Shown one piece after another: positions 44,290 through 54,517 of a DNA stretch of 64,000 nt. This DNA is from Ideonella sp. MAG2 (GTDB lineage Bacteria > Pseudomonadota > Gammaproteobacteria > Burkholderiales > Burkholderiaceae_C), in contig PTEU01000001.1 of NCBI GenBank assembly GCA_004359425.1, positions 1,544,502 to 1,608,501 on the forward strand, read 5' to 3'. The notes below the pieces were generated by a model. The model saw only the letters and a program-made list of their open reading frames with translations. It searched no databases and was not told where the DNA came from. The stretch's first letter is position 1; every line of letters begins with the position of its first letter. The position numbers were made by a program, and so were the translations under genes.

Positions 44290-45690
44290 GCGTCATCTCC
44301 CTCTCAGTGTCGGCCGCCTTGCGGGCCAGATAGAACACCACCCTGACATAGGCGAGCAGCAGCGCCAGATACAGCGTCAGGTACATGACCAGCGTCAGTG
44401 CGATATTGGCAGCGGGTTGGGCGGAGGCGGCTTGGGCTGTCGTCAACACACCATGTACCAACCACGGTTGGCGTCCTATTTCGGTCGTGTACCAACCTGC
44501 CAGCACGGCCACCCAACCCGAGAAGGTCATGGCGACCAACACATGGCCCATCCAGGGCTTGAGGCCACCTTGGCGGACTTGCCACACCGACCACCAACTC
44601 ACCACCAACATCAAGAGGCCCACGCCCACCATCACCCGAAAGGCCCCGAACACCGGTGCCACAGGCGGGTGTTTGTCGCCAAATTCCTTGATGCCTTTGA
44701 CTTCCCCATTCCAGTCATGCGTCAGGTAGAGCGAGGCCAGCTTGGGGATTGATACCTCCAACTTATTGCTCTGGCTGGCTTGGTCCGGCAGGGCAAACAA
44801 GACGGCAGGCGCGCCCTTCTGCGTCTCCCAAATCCCCTCCATGGCCGCCAGCTTGGCCGGTTGGTGCTGGAGGGTGTTGAGCCCGTGCAGATCGCCGACC
44901 AGGATCTGTGCGGGAATGAGCAGCGCCGCCAACACCAAGCCTGTGCGCAACACAGCTTGGGTGGCTTTGCTCTGATCGCCTCGCAAACTGCGGTAGGCGC
45001 TGAGACCGGCGAGCAGAAAGGCCACCGTCAAGCCCGAGGCGATCAGCATGTGCACCATGCGATACGGGAAAGAGGGATTGAAGATCACCTGCAGCCAACT
45101 GGTCACGTGGGCCTGTCCGTTGATCATCTCGAAGCCCGCTGGCGTGTGCATCCAGGAGTTGAGGGCCAGTATCCAGAAGGCCGACGCGGTGGTGCCAGCG
45201 GCCACCAAAAATGTCGCCAAGGTGTGGACCCGCTCGCTCACTCGCCCTCGGCCAAACAGCATGATGCCCAGCATGGTGGCCTCGAGAAAGAAGGCCGTGA
45301 GCACCTCATAGGCCAGGACATGCCGAACAGCATGATCGACAGGAAGGTCGCTTCGAGGAAGAACGCGGTCAGCACCTCGTAGGCCAGCAGCGGGCCGGCG
45401 ATGTTGCCGACCGTGGTCATGAAGCCCGGCCAGTTGGTGCCGAACTGGAAACTCATGGTGATGCCGCTGACCACACCCAAGGCAAAGGTCAGTGCAAAGA
45501 CCTTGACCCAGAACTGGTAGGCGTCCATCCAATGGGACTGCCGGGTCTTGTTGAAGCGGTATTTGAAGAACAGCAGCACCCAGCCCATGGCGATGCTGAT
45601 GGTGGGAAACAGGATGTGAAAGCTGATGTTGGCCGCAAACTGGATGCGCGCCAGGACCACCGGGTCAAAGCTGCCCATCATCGCCTCCAC
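44282..45690 (-). pseudogene. cydA: Cytochrome bd oxidase subunit I split by a 71-base diverged duplication
   Basis: The N-terminal part (45690 or 45681 down to about 45320) reads FDPVVLARIQFAANISFHILFPTISIAMGW, with the haem-ligand His, and continues to GPLLAYEVLTAFFLEATFLSIMLFG. Then the frame shifts: the same segment recurs as LAYEVLTAFFLEATMLGIMLFGRGRVSERVHTLATF and runs on to the natural C-terminus at 44282. The two copies start 71 bases apart and differ at many third positions, so they are related but not identical. This is best explained by joining the 5' part of one cydA to the 3' part of another. As it stands no full subunit can be made without a frameshift. Confidence 0.85.
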
Positions 45691-46294
45691 CGACCCGGCC
45701 GTCCGCGCCGATAGAGGTTCGCTTGGCAGGCTCCTGTGTGGGCTTGCCGGTGAAGACCTGCTTCACACGGTCCTTCATCTCCAACAGCTTTTGCACCTGA
45801 GCACCCATCTTCATCAAGCTGGCCAAGGTGTCAGAGTCCAGCTTCTCCACATCGTCGAGCCAGTCCGTCATCATCTCGATGAAGCTGTGCATGTGCCGCA
45901 TGCGCTCTTGCGCATGGATGTCCTCGGCTGCGCCGGGCTGCTCCATCAGCGCGTCGCGCAACATGCTGAGGGTGGGGTCAATCTCACGCTTGCGCCGCTC
46001 GGCCGCCAGGGTGCGAAAGATGGTCCAAATGTCGTCAGGGGCCTGAAAGTACTCGCGCCTGTCATTGGGCTGGTGCAGAAGCCGCACCAAGTTCCAAGAT
46101 TGCAACTCCTTGAGGCCCATGCTGACGTTGGAGCGCGAAAACCCCAGCGCACCACCCACCTCGTCGGCGTTCAGCGGCCGGGCCGAGACGTACAGCAAGG
46201 CGTAGATTTGGCCCACGGTACGGTTGATGCCCCAGCGGCTGCCCATTTCGCCAAAGTGCAGCACGAAGCGCTGGGTGAGCGGAGGAAGATTCAT
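45665..46294 (-). CDS. GbsR/MarR-family transcriptional regulator
   Basis: A 209-residue protein. It begins MNLPPLTQRFVLHFGEMGSRWGINRTVGQIYALLYV, typical of GbsR-like regulators, with winged-helix text LNADEVGGALGFSRSNVSMGLKELQSWNLV and a C-terminal coiled region (MKMGAQVQKLLEMKDRVKQVF). The final glycine-rich residues overlap the start of cydA by about 26 bases and may be partly artefactual. It is probably the local regulator of cydAB, translated from the same transcript. A palindrome just upstream of its start is a likely autoregulatory operator. Confidence 0.82.
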   Translation of the reverse strand: MNLPPLTQRFVLHFGEMGSRWGINRTVGQIYALLYVSARPLNADEVGGALGFSRSNVSMGLKELQSWNLVRLLHQPNDRREYFQAPDDIWTIFRTLAAERRKREIDPTLSMLRDALMEQPGAAEDIHAQERMRHMHSFIEMMTDWLDDVEKLDSDTLASLMKMGAQVQKLLEMKDRVKQVFTGKPTQEPAKRTSIGADGRVGGGDDGQL

Positions 46295-46311
46295 GATTTC
46301 GGCCTTTCCTT

Positions 46312-46335
46312 GGATTTCAGGATTTTATGAAAACC
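46312..46335 (-). promoter_or_regulatory. Inverted repeat before the GbsR-like regulator
   Basis: GGATTTCA-N8-TGAAAACC, arms matching at seven of eight positions. It lies 18 to 41 bases before the start codon of the regulator, where an autoregulatory operator for the regulator-cydAB operon would be expected. Confidence 0.55.
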
Positions 46336-46420
46336 CAGGAAATGCCGAAACCTACGCTCGCTAAACCATCCAGGCTGCTAGGGCTTTGCTAGGCGCGGCC
46401 CTCGCGGGGCCGCCATTTCT

Positions 46421-47551
46421 TCAGCCCTTCCAGGTGAAGGGAAACTTGAACTGCGCCCAGAAGCCATCGGGCACATAGTCGCCCACCACGCCGTACTGGT
46501 CGGGCCATTTGCGGTCGGCCTGTACGGCCGTGCCAAAGAGGTGGTCCAAAAAGGCGAAGTGAGCAGCGTAGTTGCGGTCAATCGCCTCGGCATCTTGCGA
46601 GTGATGCCAGTGGTGGAAATTGGGCGTGACGATGATGTAGCGCAGCGGCCCCAGGCGCACGCTGACATTGGCGTGGTTGAACACGGCCTGGAAGCCCACC
46701 ACCACCACATAGGCGTCGATCACCTCTTTGGCGAAGCCCAGCAAATAGATGGGTGCCAATACCGCCGTGCGGGTGATGAGCAACTCCAAAATGTGCTGGC
46801 GCGAGCCCGCGATCCAGTCCATGCTCTTGACACTGTGGTGCACCGCATGGATGCGCCACAGCAGCGGCACTTCATGGTAGGCCCGGTGCGCCCAGTACTG
46901 CACCATGTCGGCCACCAAAATGATGAGCAAGAGCGCTGGGACAAAAGGCAGGTTCTGCACCCAGCCCCGAATACCGTCTTGCACCGCCCAACCAAACAGC
47001 TTGTGCACCAGCAGGTTGGTGGCCAGCAAGATAAAGCCCACCACCATATGGTTGACGATGAAGTGGGTCAGGTCGGTTTGCCACTCGGCGCGGAAGACCG
47101 GCTGGTCTTTGCGGTGGGCAAACAGCTTCTCAATGAAGATGAAGATCAGCGAGGAGCCGAGCAGGTCCAAAATGAACCAGTCCAGCCCGATATAGGGCGT
47201 GTGGTCTGGAAAGTCATTGACCATGACTTTGTGGCCGCCCAAAAAGGCCGTCAGCGCCACCAAGGTAAAGGCCCCCAGAGACAGCCAGCGCACACGGCCC
47301 AAGACGATGTTGAAGATCGCCAAGCCACCGGCGATTACCATGGCGCCATACATCACTTGGCGGATCACCTCCACGCTGTAGTTTTTGCGCAGCTCAGGCG
47401 TGGTCAGGTACTGTGGGAAGTGAAAGGCCAACACCCCTAAAAAGCACAAAATGCCCAGCACCAAGGCGATGGTGCCCGAGATCATGCCCTTGCCGGCCTT
47501 TAGCGGCCCGTGTGACTCTGCCAGTTGATTGAGTTTGTCCAGTGTCTCCAT
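46421..47551 (-). CDS. Fatty acid hydroxylase/sterol desaturase-family membrane enzyme
   Basis: A 376-residue integral membrane protein with about eight helices. Three histidine boxes that hold a di-iron centre are visible: HRAYHE, HAVHHS (with SVKSMDWIAGSR after it) and NFHHWHHS. These enzymes hydroxylate or desaturate lipids with O2. The last part (YGVVGDYVPDGFWAQFKFPFTW) is typical of bacterial members. The substrate is unknown. It follows a small unknown gene by 97 bases on the same strand. Confidence 0.9.
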   Translation of the reverse strand: METLDKLNQLAESHGPLKAGKGMISGTIALVLGILCFLGVLAFHFPQYLTTPELRKNYSVEVIRQVMYGAMVIAGGLAIFNIVLGRVRWLSLGAFTLVALTAFLGGHKVMVNDFPDHTPYIGLDWFILDLLGSSLIFIFIEKLFAHRKDQPVFRAEWQTDLTHFIVNHMVVGFILLATNLLVHKLFGWAVQDGIRGWVQNLPFVPALLLIILVADMVQYWAHRAYHEVPLLWRIHAVHHSVKSMDWIAGSRQHILELLITRTAVLAPIYLLGFAKEVIDAYVVVVGFQAVFNHANVSVRLGPLRYIIVTPNFHHWHHSQDAEAIDRNYAAHFAFLDHLFGTAVQADRKWPDQYGVVGDYVPDGFWAQFKFPFTWKG

Positions 47552-47648
47552 GTCACTCCCACCCGTTTGTTTGGATCAAAAGGGGGATTATCGACAAGGA
47601 CACGGAGGAATGGCCCTTGGCCAGGGCCACCCGCATCAGGGAGAACGC

Positions 47649-47858
47649 TCAGTTGCGGTCGCGGCGGAAGCTCCAGACTCGGGCTTGACGCTCCGCCTCG
47701 GCCACTTCAGCCGGGCTGGGCAGGGGTTCCAGCGGGCGTTGGTCCAGGCAGTAATCCATCCCGAACGCGGTGCCCATATCGCCCGCATCGAATTCTGGCG
47801 CGGGAGCCGAGTGGCCCATCAAGCGGCGCAGAAAACTGGGGCGGGACGGCGTGTTCAT
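47649..47858 (-). CDS. Small conserved-looking protein of unknown function
   Basis: A 69-residue protein; the ATG at 47858 is taken because GGAG lies seven bases upstream, whereas the longer frame has no ribosome site. The sequence (MNTPSRPSFLRRLMGHSAP, GTAFGMDYCLDQRP, EVAEAERQARVWSFRRDRN) is soluble and charged at the end, without a recognised domain. It may be co-transcribed with the lipid hydroxylase gene. Confidence 0.55.
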   Translation of the reverse strand: MNTPSRPSFLRRLMGHSAPAPEFDAGDMGTAFGMDYCLDQRPLEPLPSPAEVAEAERQARVWSFRRDRN

Positions 47859-48148
47859 GATGGTCTCCAAGGCGTTCGTGGCACTCAGAGTTTCGACCCG
47901 CCCCGGCCCAACATAAGCACCAAGGAGCAAGGTTTTCGCCTTCTTTTGCGGCTTTCTGCCATGCACTGTGGCGCTTAGCTCGGTTTGAAGCACCCAAGCC
48001 CACACCATGCCGCTGGCATCCTCTATGCCAGTGCTGCTGGGTCACGCAGGCCCCCTCTGAAGGTGGCTGTGTCTCGCACAGACAGGCCAGCCACGGGAGG
48101 GCCGCCGGGGTCTGTGACAGAATCGCGCCCCCCTCGCTGAGGCGCGAT

Positions 48149-49477
48149 ATGTCTGAACCTATGTCTTCCCTGCCCCGCTCAGCGGCCCACGGCGCTCGCT
48201 TTTGTGCCATCGACTTCGGCACTTCTAACTCGGCCATTGCGCTACCCGAGGCAGGTCAGCGCGTGCGCCTGGTCGCCGTCGAAAACGGCCTGCCCACCAT
48301 GCCCACGGCGGTCTTCTACACCATGGAGGGCCAAGCCGCCCATGAAGACCCGCGCCGCCTCTATGGCCGCGCCGCGATGGCGGCGTATGTGGAGGGCATG
48401 GAGGGCCGCTTGATGCGCTCGATGAAGAGCGTGCTGGGCTCTAGCCTGGTAGAGCAAAGCACCGATATCGGCGATGGCCGGGGTGTCAAGTTCTTGGATG
48501 TGCTGAGCGGCTATCTGCGCCACCTCAAAACCATGGCCGAGGCTGAGGCGGGCGGCCCGCTGACCCGCGCCGTGCTGGGCCGCCCGGTGTTTTTTGTGGA
48601 CGACGACCCCGAGCGCGACGCCCAAGCGCAAGACGCCCTGGAAGCCGCCGCCCGCGCGGTGGGCTTTACTGACATCAGCTTTCAGTTTGAACCGATTGCG
48701 GCCGCCCTGGACTACGAAAGCACCGCCCCCTGCGAGCAACAGGTGCTGGTGGCCGACATTGGCGGCGGCACCTCAGACTTCTCGGTGGTGCGTGTGGGGC
48801 CTGAACGCCGCCTGCGCTTGAACCGCGCTGACGACATCTTGGCCAGCCACGGTGTCCACATTGCCGGCACCGACTTTGACCGCCACATCGAGCTGAGTGC
48901 CATCTTGCCCTTGCTCGGCTACAAGTCCTTGGGGCCACCGCCCGCCGAGCGCGAAGTGCCGAGCCGGGTCTACTTTGACTTGGCGACATGGCACATGATC
49001 AACACGCTGTATAACCCCCAGCGGGTGATGGAGCTACGGAGCATGAAGAGCTTTTATGCCGAGCCGCTGCTGCATGCCCGCTTGATGACGGTGGTGCAAG
49101 AGCGCCTGGGCCACGCGCTGCTGGGCGAAGCCGAGGCCGCCAAAATTGCCGTGGCCGAAGGGGGCCAGGCCGACATCGACCTCTGGCAGGTAGAGCGTGG
49201 CCTACAGGCCGCACTCACCGAAGCCCAAGCCTTGGCGGCGGTAGACGCCGACTTGCAACGCATTGTGGATGCCGGGGTCGAGACCGTGCGCCTGGCCGGA
49301 CTGCGCCCGCAAGACATAGCCGTGGTCTACCTCACCGGTGGCTCCACCGGCCTGCTGCCCTTGGCCACCCGCATTGCCGCGCCCTTTACGCAGGCTAGCG
49401 TGATCCGGGGCGACCGCCTCGCGAGCGTGGCCCAGGGCCTTGGTTTGCACGCCGTGCGGCTCCTGGGCGGTGCGTAG
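48149..49477 (+). CDS. Hsp70-family chaperone-like protein (YegD type)
   Basis: A 442-residue ATPase of the actin/Hsp70 fold. It has phosphate 1 motif FCAIDFGTSNSAIAL, phosphate 2 motif VLVADIGGGTSDFSVV, and an adenosine motif VVYLTGGSTGLLPLA. There is no substrate-binding domain of DnaK type, so it matches YegD-like proteins with only the nucleotide domain. These are thought to act as regulators or chaperone helpers. The start is taken at the ATG after GAGGCGCGAT. It ends convergently with, and overlaps, the UPF0149 gene. Confidence 0.88.
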   Translation: MSEPMSSLPRSAAHGARFCAIDFGTSNSAIALPEAGQRVRLVAVENGLPTMPTAVFYTMEGQAAHEDPRRLYGRAAMAAYVEGMEGRLMRSMKSVLGSSLVEQSTDIGDGRGVKFLDVLSGYLRHLKTMAEAEAGGPLTRAVLGRPVFFVDDDPERDAQAQDALEAAARAVGFTDISFQFEPIAAALDYESTAPCEQQVLVADIGGGTSDFSVVRVGPERRLRLNRADDILASHGVHIAGTDFDRHIELSAILPLLGYKSLGPPPAEREVPSRVYFDLATWHMINTLYNPQRVMELRSMKSFYAEPLLHARLMTVVQERLGHALLGEAEAAKIAVAEGGQADIDLWQVERGLQAALTEAQALAAVDADLQRIVDAGVETVRLAGLRPQDIAVVYLTGGSTGLLPLATRIAAPFTQASVIRGDRLASVAQGLGLHAVRLLGGA

Positions 49478-50075
49478 GTAACGGCTTTTTGGGCTGCGGG
49501 CGGCTGACATCGGCCAAGAGCAGGCTGCTGCTGACCAGGGCTTCGACAGCCTCGGCCAAGTCGTTGGGCGGCTCCAACTCTTCGATCATGGCCAGCAGGT
49601 CGTCGGCGTCTTCCAGATCGTCCGGGTCAAACGAACGATAGAGCACAGCCAAGGGCTCCAGCACATCGGCGGAATCCATGTTTGTGAGCGCCGGAAAAAA
49701 CTCCATGGCCGTGGCAAAACCAGCCACCCAAGGCATCACGGTTTGCAGTGGGTCTTCGTCTTCGTCCAACTCAAACACCCAGGGGTCAAACCACTGGCGG
49801 TGGTGAATGGCGCGGTTCAGCTCGGTATGGCGACGCAAGGCCAGGGTTTTCAAGCGGGCCGTGTTGAGCCCCTTGGGAGCCGGGCGTCCGTCCACATCGA
49901 CGACATGCGCAAACCATTGCTCAGGGGATACCTGCTGGGGTTGCAGCAATACCCCTACGAGGTAGCCATCCAACATCGAGAGGTCCAGGGGCTCTAGTGG
50001 CGCAGGAATGGCCTCCAGCGCCGCATCCAGCTCGGCCATCTCGTCTTCGCTCAGGGGGGAATAGGTGTCTGCCAT
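49395..50075 (-). CDS. UPF0149/YecA-family protein
   Basis: About 226 residues. The N-terminal part (LSEDEMAELDAALEAIP, LSMLDGYLVGVLLQPQQVSPEQWFAHV, PWVAGFATAMEFFP) is clearly of the UPF0149 family. The last 25 residues (arginine- and glycine-rich) are antisense to the 3' end of the Hsp70-like gene, an overlap of 83 bases. The family function is unknown, though some members carry a C-terminal zinc hairpin; none is seen here. The start at 50075 is one of two close ATGs. Confidence 0.8.
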   Translation of the reverse strand: MADTYSPLSEDEMAELDAALEAIPAPLEPLDLSMLDGYLVGVLLQPQQVSPEQWFAHVVDVDGRPAPKGLNTARLKTLALRRHTELNRAIHHRQWFDPWVFELDEDEDPLQTVMPWVAGFATAMEFFPALTNMDSADVLEPLAVLYRSFDPDDLEDADDLLAMIEELEPPNDLAEAVEALVSSSLLLADVSRPQPKKPLPTHRPGAARRANQGPGPRSRGGRPGSR

Positions 50076-50140
50076 GGCGAGCATTGTCGCTCGCCCCCTT
50101 CAGTCAAGGGGGGCGCTGCCACAAACAGGGCTTATGTCAT

Positions 50141-50154
50141 CCCCCAATTGGGGG
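50141..50154. repeat. Perfect palindrome CCCCCAATTGGGGG
   Basis: A 14-base perfect palindrome directly before the -35 element of the candidate small RNA promoter. Its position fits an operator for a dimeric regulator. Confidence 0.6.
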
Positions 50155-50155
50155 T

Positions 50156-50184
50156 TTGTAACAATCTCACCTCTGAGATAAAGT
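50156..50184 (+). promoter_or_regulatory. Candidate sigma-70 promoter of a small RNA
   Basis: TTGTAA, a spacer of exactly 17 bases, and TAAAGT, each matching four of six consensus positions. No protein gene follows; the expected start of transcription is near 50191, about 105 bases before a strong terminator. Confidence 0.5.
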
Positions 50185-50190
50185 TCTCTC

Positions 50191-50296
50191 ATCGTCAAGC
50201 TTGAGCTCTAGCAGCACGAGCTGACACACGGTCCCAACGACGTCCTCTCGGAGGACTTCCAGCGACCCAACCTTCACCGGTTGGGTCGTTTTTTTT
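50191..50296 (+). ncRNA. Candidate small regulatory RNA, about 105 nt
   Basis: A region with no coding frame has a promoter-like sequence upstream and a strong intrinsic terminator at its end. Inside, GTCCTC-TCG-GAGGAC (about 50242-50256) forms a hairpin, and the terminator (50263-50296) a second one. The layout (single-stranded 5' part, hairpin, U-tailed terminator) fits an Hfq-type small RNA. There is no plus-strand gene within 700 bases upstream for which the terminator could serve, apart from the distant Hsp70-like gene. The 5' end is estimated. Confidence 0.5.
50263..50296 (+). terminator. Strong intrinsic terminator
   Basis: CGACCCAACC, a six-base loop, and GGTTGGGTCG give a perfect ten-base-pair stem followed by eight T. 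This is the clearest Rho-independent terminator in the window. Confidence 0.9.
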
Positions 50297-50365
50297 CGCT
50301 CGATGGGGGTTGTCGGGTCTCGTGAACCAAGGCCCATATCGACACGGCCCTATGGCGTCTGCATT

Positions 50366-50417
50366 CCGTTCGAGATGAGCTTGCCGGAGCCCTTCGACAA
50401 GCTCAAGGTGAACGGTT
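50366..50417. repeat. Intergenic repeat with inverted arms, second copy
   Basis: The right arm (GCCCTTCGACAAGCTCAAGG then TGAACGGTT, 50389-50417) matches the repeat at 28932-28960. A left arm at 50366-50383 (CCGTTC-n4-TGAGCTTG) pairs with it at 14 of 18 positions, so the complete element can form a long hairpin. Confidence 0.65.
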
Positions 50418-50458
50418 CATGCAGTCGAGTTCACTGGGTGCCCCGAGCGAAGGTGGAG

Positions 50459-52018
50459 TTACACCTTGAAGACGCTGACCATCTCGGCCAGGCGTTTGGC
50501 TTGCACCTGCAGGCTGTCTGCCGAGGCGGCGGACTGCTCGACCAAGGCTGCGTTCTGCTGAGTCATGGCATCGAGTTGCCCGACCGATGTGTTGACGGAG
50601 GCCAGGCCCGTGCTTTGCTGCGAAGAGGCGGTGGTGATCTCTTCAATAATGCCCTGCACCAGAGCGACATTGGTGACCAGCTCTTCCATGGTGGCTCCGG
50701 CGTCTGCCACCAGTTGGGCACCTTGGTCCACCGTGCTCACGCTGGTGCCGATCAAGGCCTTGATCTCTTTGGCGGCTTGGGCAGAGCGGCCCGCCAAGCT
50801 GCGAACCTCGCCGGCCACCACGGCAAAGCCACGGCCCTGCTCGCCGGCCCGAGCGGCCTCTACGGCCGCATTCAGCGCCAGGATATTGGTCTGAAAGGCG
50901 ATGCCGTCAATGACACCGATGATGTCAAAGATGCGGCGCGAAGACTGGTTGATTTGGTCCATGGTGCTGACCACCTGCCCCACCACATCGCCGCCTTTGC
51001 GCGCCACCGAAGCTGCCGTCGCCGCCATGGCATTGGCCTGCTGCGCGGCATCCGCCGACTGGCGCACGGTGTCTGTCACCTGGGTCAGCGAGGATGCCGC
51101 TTGCTGCAAATTGCCGGCGGCTTCTTCGGTACGCTGAGACAGGTTGAGGTTGCCCGCCGCCACTTCAGCACTGGCCGCGCGCAGGGCCTCTGCCGATGCC
51201 CGAATTCCCCCCACCAGTTCACGCAAGTGGGCTTGCATGCGTGACATGGCGTCAAACAGTCGCCCCATCTCGTCATGCCGCAGCTCGGGCATGGGCAGGC
51301 TCAGGTCGCCATGGGCAATGCCTTCCGCCAGTTGCACCGCCTGCCCCAGCGGCTCCGTCACGCTGCGGGTAATGCGCCAGGCCAGCAGTGCACCAAAGGC
51401 CAGCGCCAGCACCACCACCGCACCAATGAGCAGCGCTGCATGGCTTTGAGCGCCCAGCGCCTGATCAGCGGCAGCGCGGTTCTCTGCCGCCACATGCGCC
51501 AAAAATCGTTCCACCTGCTGACGCCACTCGGCTTCGGCCGGGCGCACGCGGCTCGTCAGCGTCAAGGTGGCCTCTACACCGGCCCCCATCTCCCCTTCAT
51601 GAGCCGCCTGTTTGATCAAGGGTATGGCCTTGCCGCCCGCCGCCTCAATGGCAGTGACCAGGGCCAACTCTTCACTGTCCTGTGCCGCTTGCGCCCGCTG
51701 CTTGAGAGCGTCGACGAGCTTGGCATACTGGCTCAGGGCTTGCGCCAGTTGGGCAGTTTCAGCGTCGATGTCTTTCACATCGGTCAGCAATGTGATGGAG
51801 CGCGCCTGAATAGCCATGCTGCTGATGCTGTCCAACAAACCATGGGCCAGTTCGGCCTTGGGGTTGTTGACCTCCACGATCTGGCGCATGCGTTGGCTTT
51901 GAGCTTGTTGCTCCCAAAGTGCCAATCCGGCCACCACACACAGGGCCAACAAGAGCGCGGAGAAGCCCAAGCCAAGACGCTTGGCCAGGCTGAGTTGAAG
52001 TGCGGGGAGATTGCCCAT
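50459..52018 (-). CDS. Methyl-accepting chemotaxis protein (Tsr/Tar-like)
   Basis: About 519 residues from the ATG at 52018 ([27 protein letters not shown]). A first membrane helix, a four-helix periplasmic sensor (about 40-190), a second helix ([19 protein letters not shown]), a HAMP domain and the signalling hairpin ([42 protein letters not shown]) are complete. It lacks a clear C-terminal NWETF-like methyltransferase tether and ends MVSVFKV. It is a lone gene preceded by no chemotaxis genes. With the flagellar genes damaged its output may be unused. Confidence 0.9.
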   Translation of the reverse strand: MGNLPALQLSLAKRLGLGFSALLLALCVVAGLALWEQQAQSQRMRQIVEVNNPKAELAHGLLDSISSMAIQARSITLLTDVKDIDAETAQLAQALSQYAKLVDALKQRAQAAQDSEELALVTAIEAAGGKAIPLIKQAAHEGEMGAGVEATLTLTSRVRPAEAEWRQQVERFLAHVAAENRAAADQALGAQSHAALLIGAVVVLALAFGALLAWRITRSVTEPLGQAVQLAEGIAHGDLSLPMPELRHDEMGRLFDAMSRMQAHLRELVGGIRASAEALRAASAEVAAGNLNLSQRTEEAAGNLQQAASSLTQVTDTVRQSADAAQQANAMAATAASVARKGGDVVGQVVSTMDQINQSSRRIFDIIGVIDGIAFQTNILALNAAVEAARAGEQGRGFAVVAGEVRSLAGRSAQAAKEIKALIGTSVSTVDQGAQLVADAGATMEELVTNVALVQGIIEEITTASSQQSTGLASVNTSVGQLDAMTQQNAALVEQSAASADSLQVQAKRLAEMVSVFKV

Positions 52019-52114
52019 AGGCCCTCTTTTCAGGGAAACATGCCTCAATACCCCCATTGTCTTGAGGGCATCAACAGCAAAGAGGCCAGAAGTGAGCACC
52101 CTAAGGTGGGCAAT

Positions 52115-53038
52115 TCAGGCCTTGGCCTCCCAGGCCTGGCGCAAAAAGGCCACCAGTGCCTTGACCGCCACAGGCACTTGCGCGCTGTGCGGGCGCACCG
52201 CCCAGATGTGCGAGCCAAACGCCCCCACCGGCTGCCACTGAGGCAGCACTGGCACCAGCAAACCCTGGGCCAAGGCGCTCTGGGCGCTGAAGTCTGGCAG
52301 CAATGCAATGCCTAGGCCCGCCAGAGCGGCCTCGCGCAAGGCCTCGCTGTTATTGGCCGCCAACGGCCCGCTCACCGCCACGCTCACCCGCCCTTCCACG
52401 TCACCATGCTCTAGGCTCCAAGCGCTGGCTTCGCCAGGCCGTGGATAGAGCAAGCAAGCATGCTGGCTCAACTCACTGGGGTGGCTGGGCAGCCCGGCCT
52501 GCGCGAGGTAGGCCGGGCTCGCCACCAGCAGCGAGCGAGTGGAGCGCAAGGCCCAGGCCACATGGGTATCGGGCGGCATGCTGGTGTGGCGAATGGCCAG
52601 GTCAAACCCTTCTTGAGCCAGGGGGCGCAGACGGTCTGACAGATCCAACTCCAAACGCACCGCCGGGTACTGCTTCAGAAACTGCGGCAGCAGGCTCACC
52701 AAGTGCTGGCGGGCCAAGGCCACGGGTGCCGTCACTCTCAATAGGCCACGGGGCTCTGCTGCCAGCTCTTGAATACCGCTGAAGGCCTGGGCAATGGCCT
52801 CGAAATTGCCGCGTGTGGCCTCGACCAGGCGCTGCCCGGCCTCTGTGAGTTGCATGCTGCGTGTGGTCCGCCGCACCAAGGGCACACCCACCGCGCGCTC
52901 CAACTCCGCCACCCGTTGGCTCATGGCCGCTTTGGAAACGCCCAAGCGCTGGGCCGCCGTGGTGAAGCTGCCAGCTTCGGCCAGCACGGTCAGCGCATGC
53001 ACATGGCTCCACATCAGGGTCTTCAGGTCGAGGCTCAT
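52115..53038 (-). CDS. LysR-family regulator divergent from mmsA
   Basis: About 307 residues from the ATG at 53038 (MSLDLKTLMWSHVHALTVLAEAGSF). The N-terminal winged helix has FTTAAQRLGVSKAAMSQRVAELERAVGVPLVRRTTRSMQLTEAG. The effector domain follows, with LRVTAPVALARQHLVSLLPQFLKQYPAVRLEL, of the CrgA/GcvA-like type. It is divergent from an aldehyde dehydrogenase gene, with a perfect palindrome between them (53068-53091), so it probably controls that gene and itself. Confidence 0.9.
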   Translation of the reverse strand: MSLDLKTLMWSHVHALTVLAEAGSFTTAAQRLGVSKAAMSQRVAELERAVGVPLVRRTTRSMQLTEAGQRLVEATRGNFEAIAQAFSGIQELAAEPRGLLRVTAPVALARQHLVSLLPQFLKQYPAVRLELDLSDRLRPLAQEGFDLAIRHTSMPPDTHVAWALRSTRSLLVASPAYLAQAGLPSHPSELSQHACLLYPRPGEASAWSLEHGDVEGRVSVAVSGPLAANNSEALREAALAGLGIALLPDFSAQSALAQGLLVPVLPQWQPVGAFGSHIWAVRPHSAQVPVAVKALVAFLRQAWEAKA

Positions 53039-53067
53039 GGTGCGGGCTGGAGGGGTGAACTGAGCCG

Positions 53068-53091
53068 CATTGTTCACCAATCAGAACAATG
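53068..53091. promoter_or_regulatory. Palindromic operator in the lysR-mmsA intergenic region
   Basis: CATTGTTC-N8-GAACAATG, a perfect inverted repeat of eight-base arms, 30 bases before the LysR start and 77 bases before the mmsA start. LysR sites often have an inverted T-n-A repeat in exactly this position. Both genes could be controlled from it. Confidence 0.65.
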
Positions 53092-53167
53092 ATTCCAGAG
53101 AATGTGCATTTTCATGGGCGCTGGCGCTGTCTAGACTGGCGGCTTTTCAGCCTGTGATGCGCCCACC

Positions 53168-54516
<1,349 letters not shown>

Positions 54517-54517
<1 letters not shown>

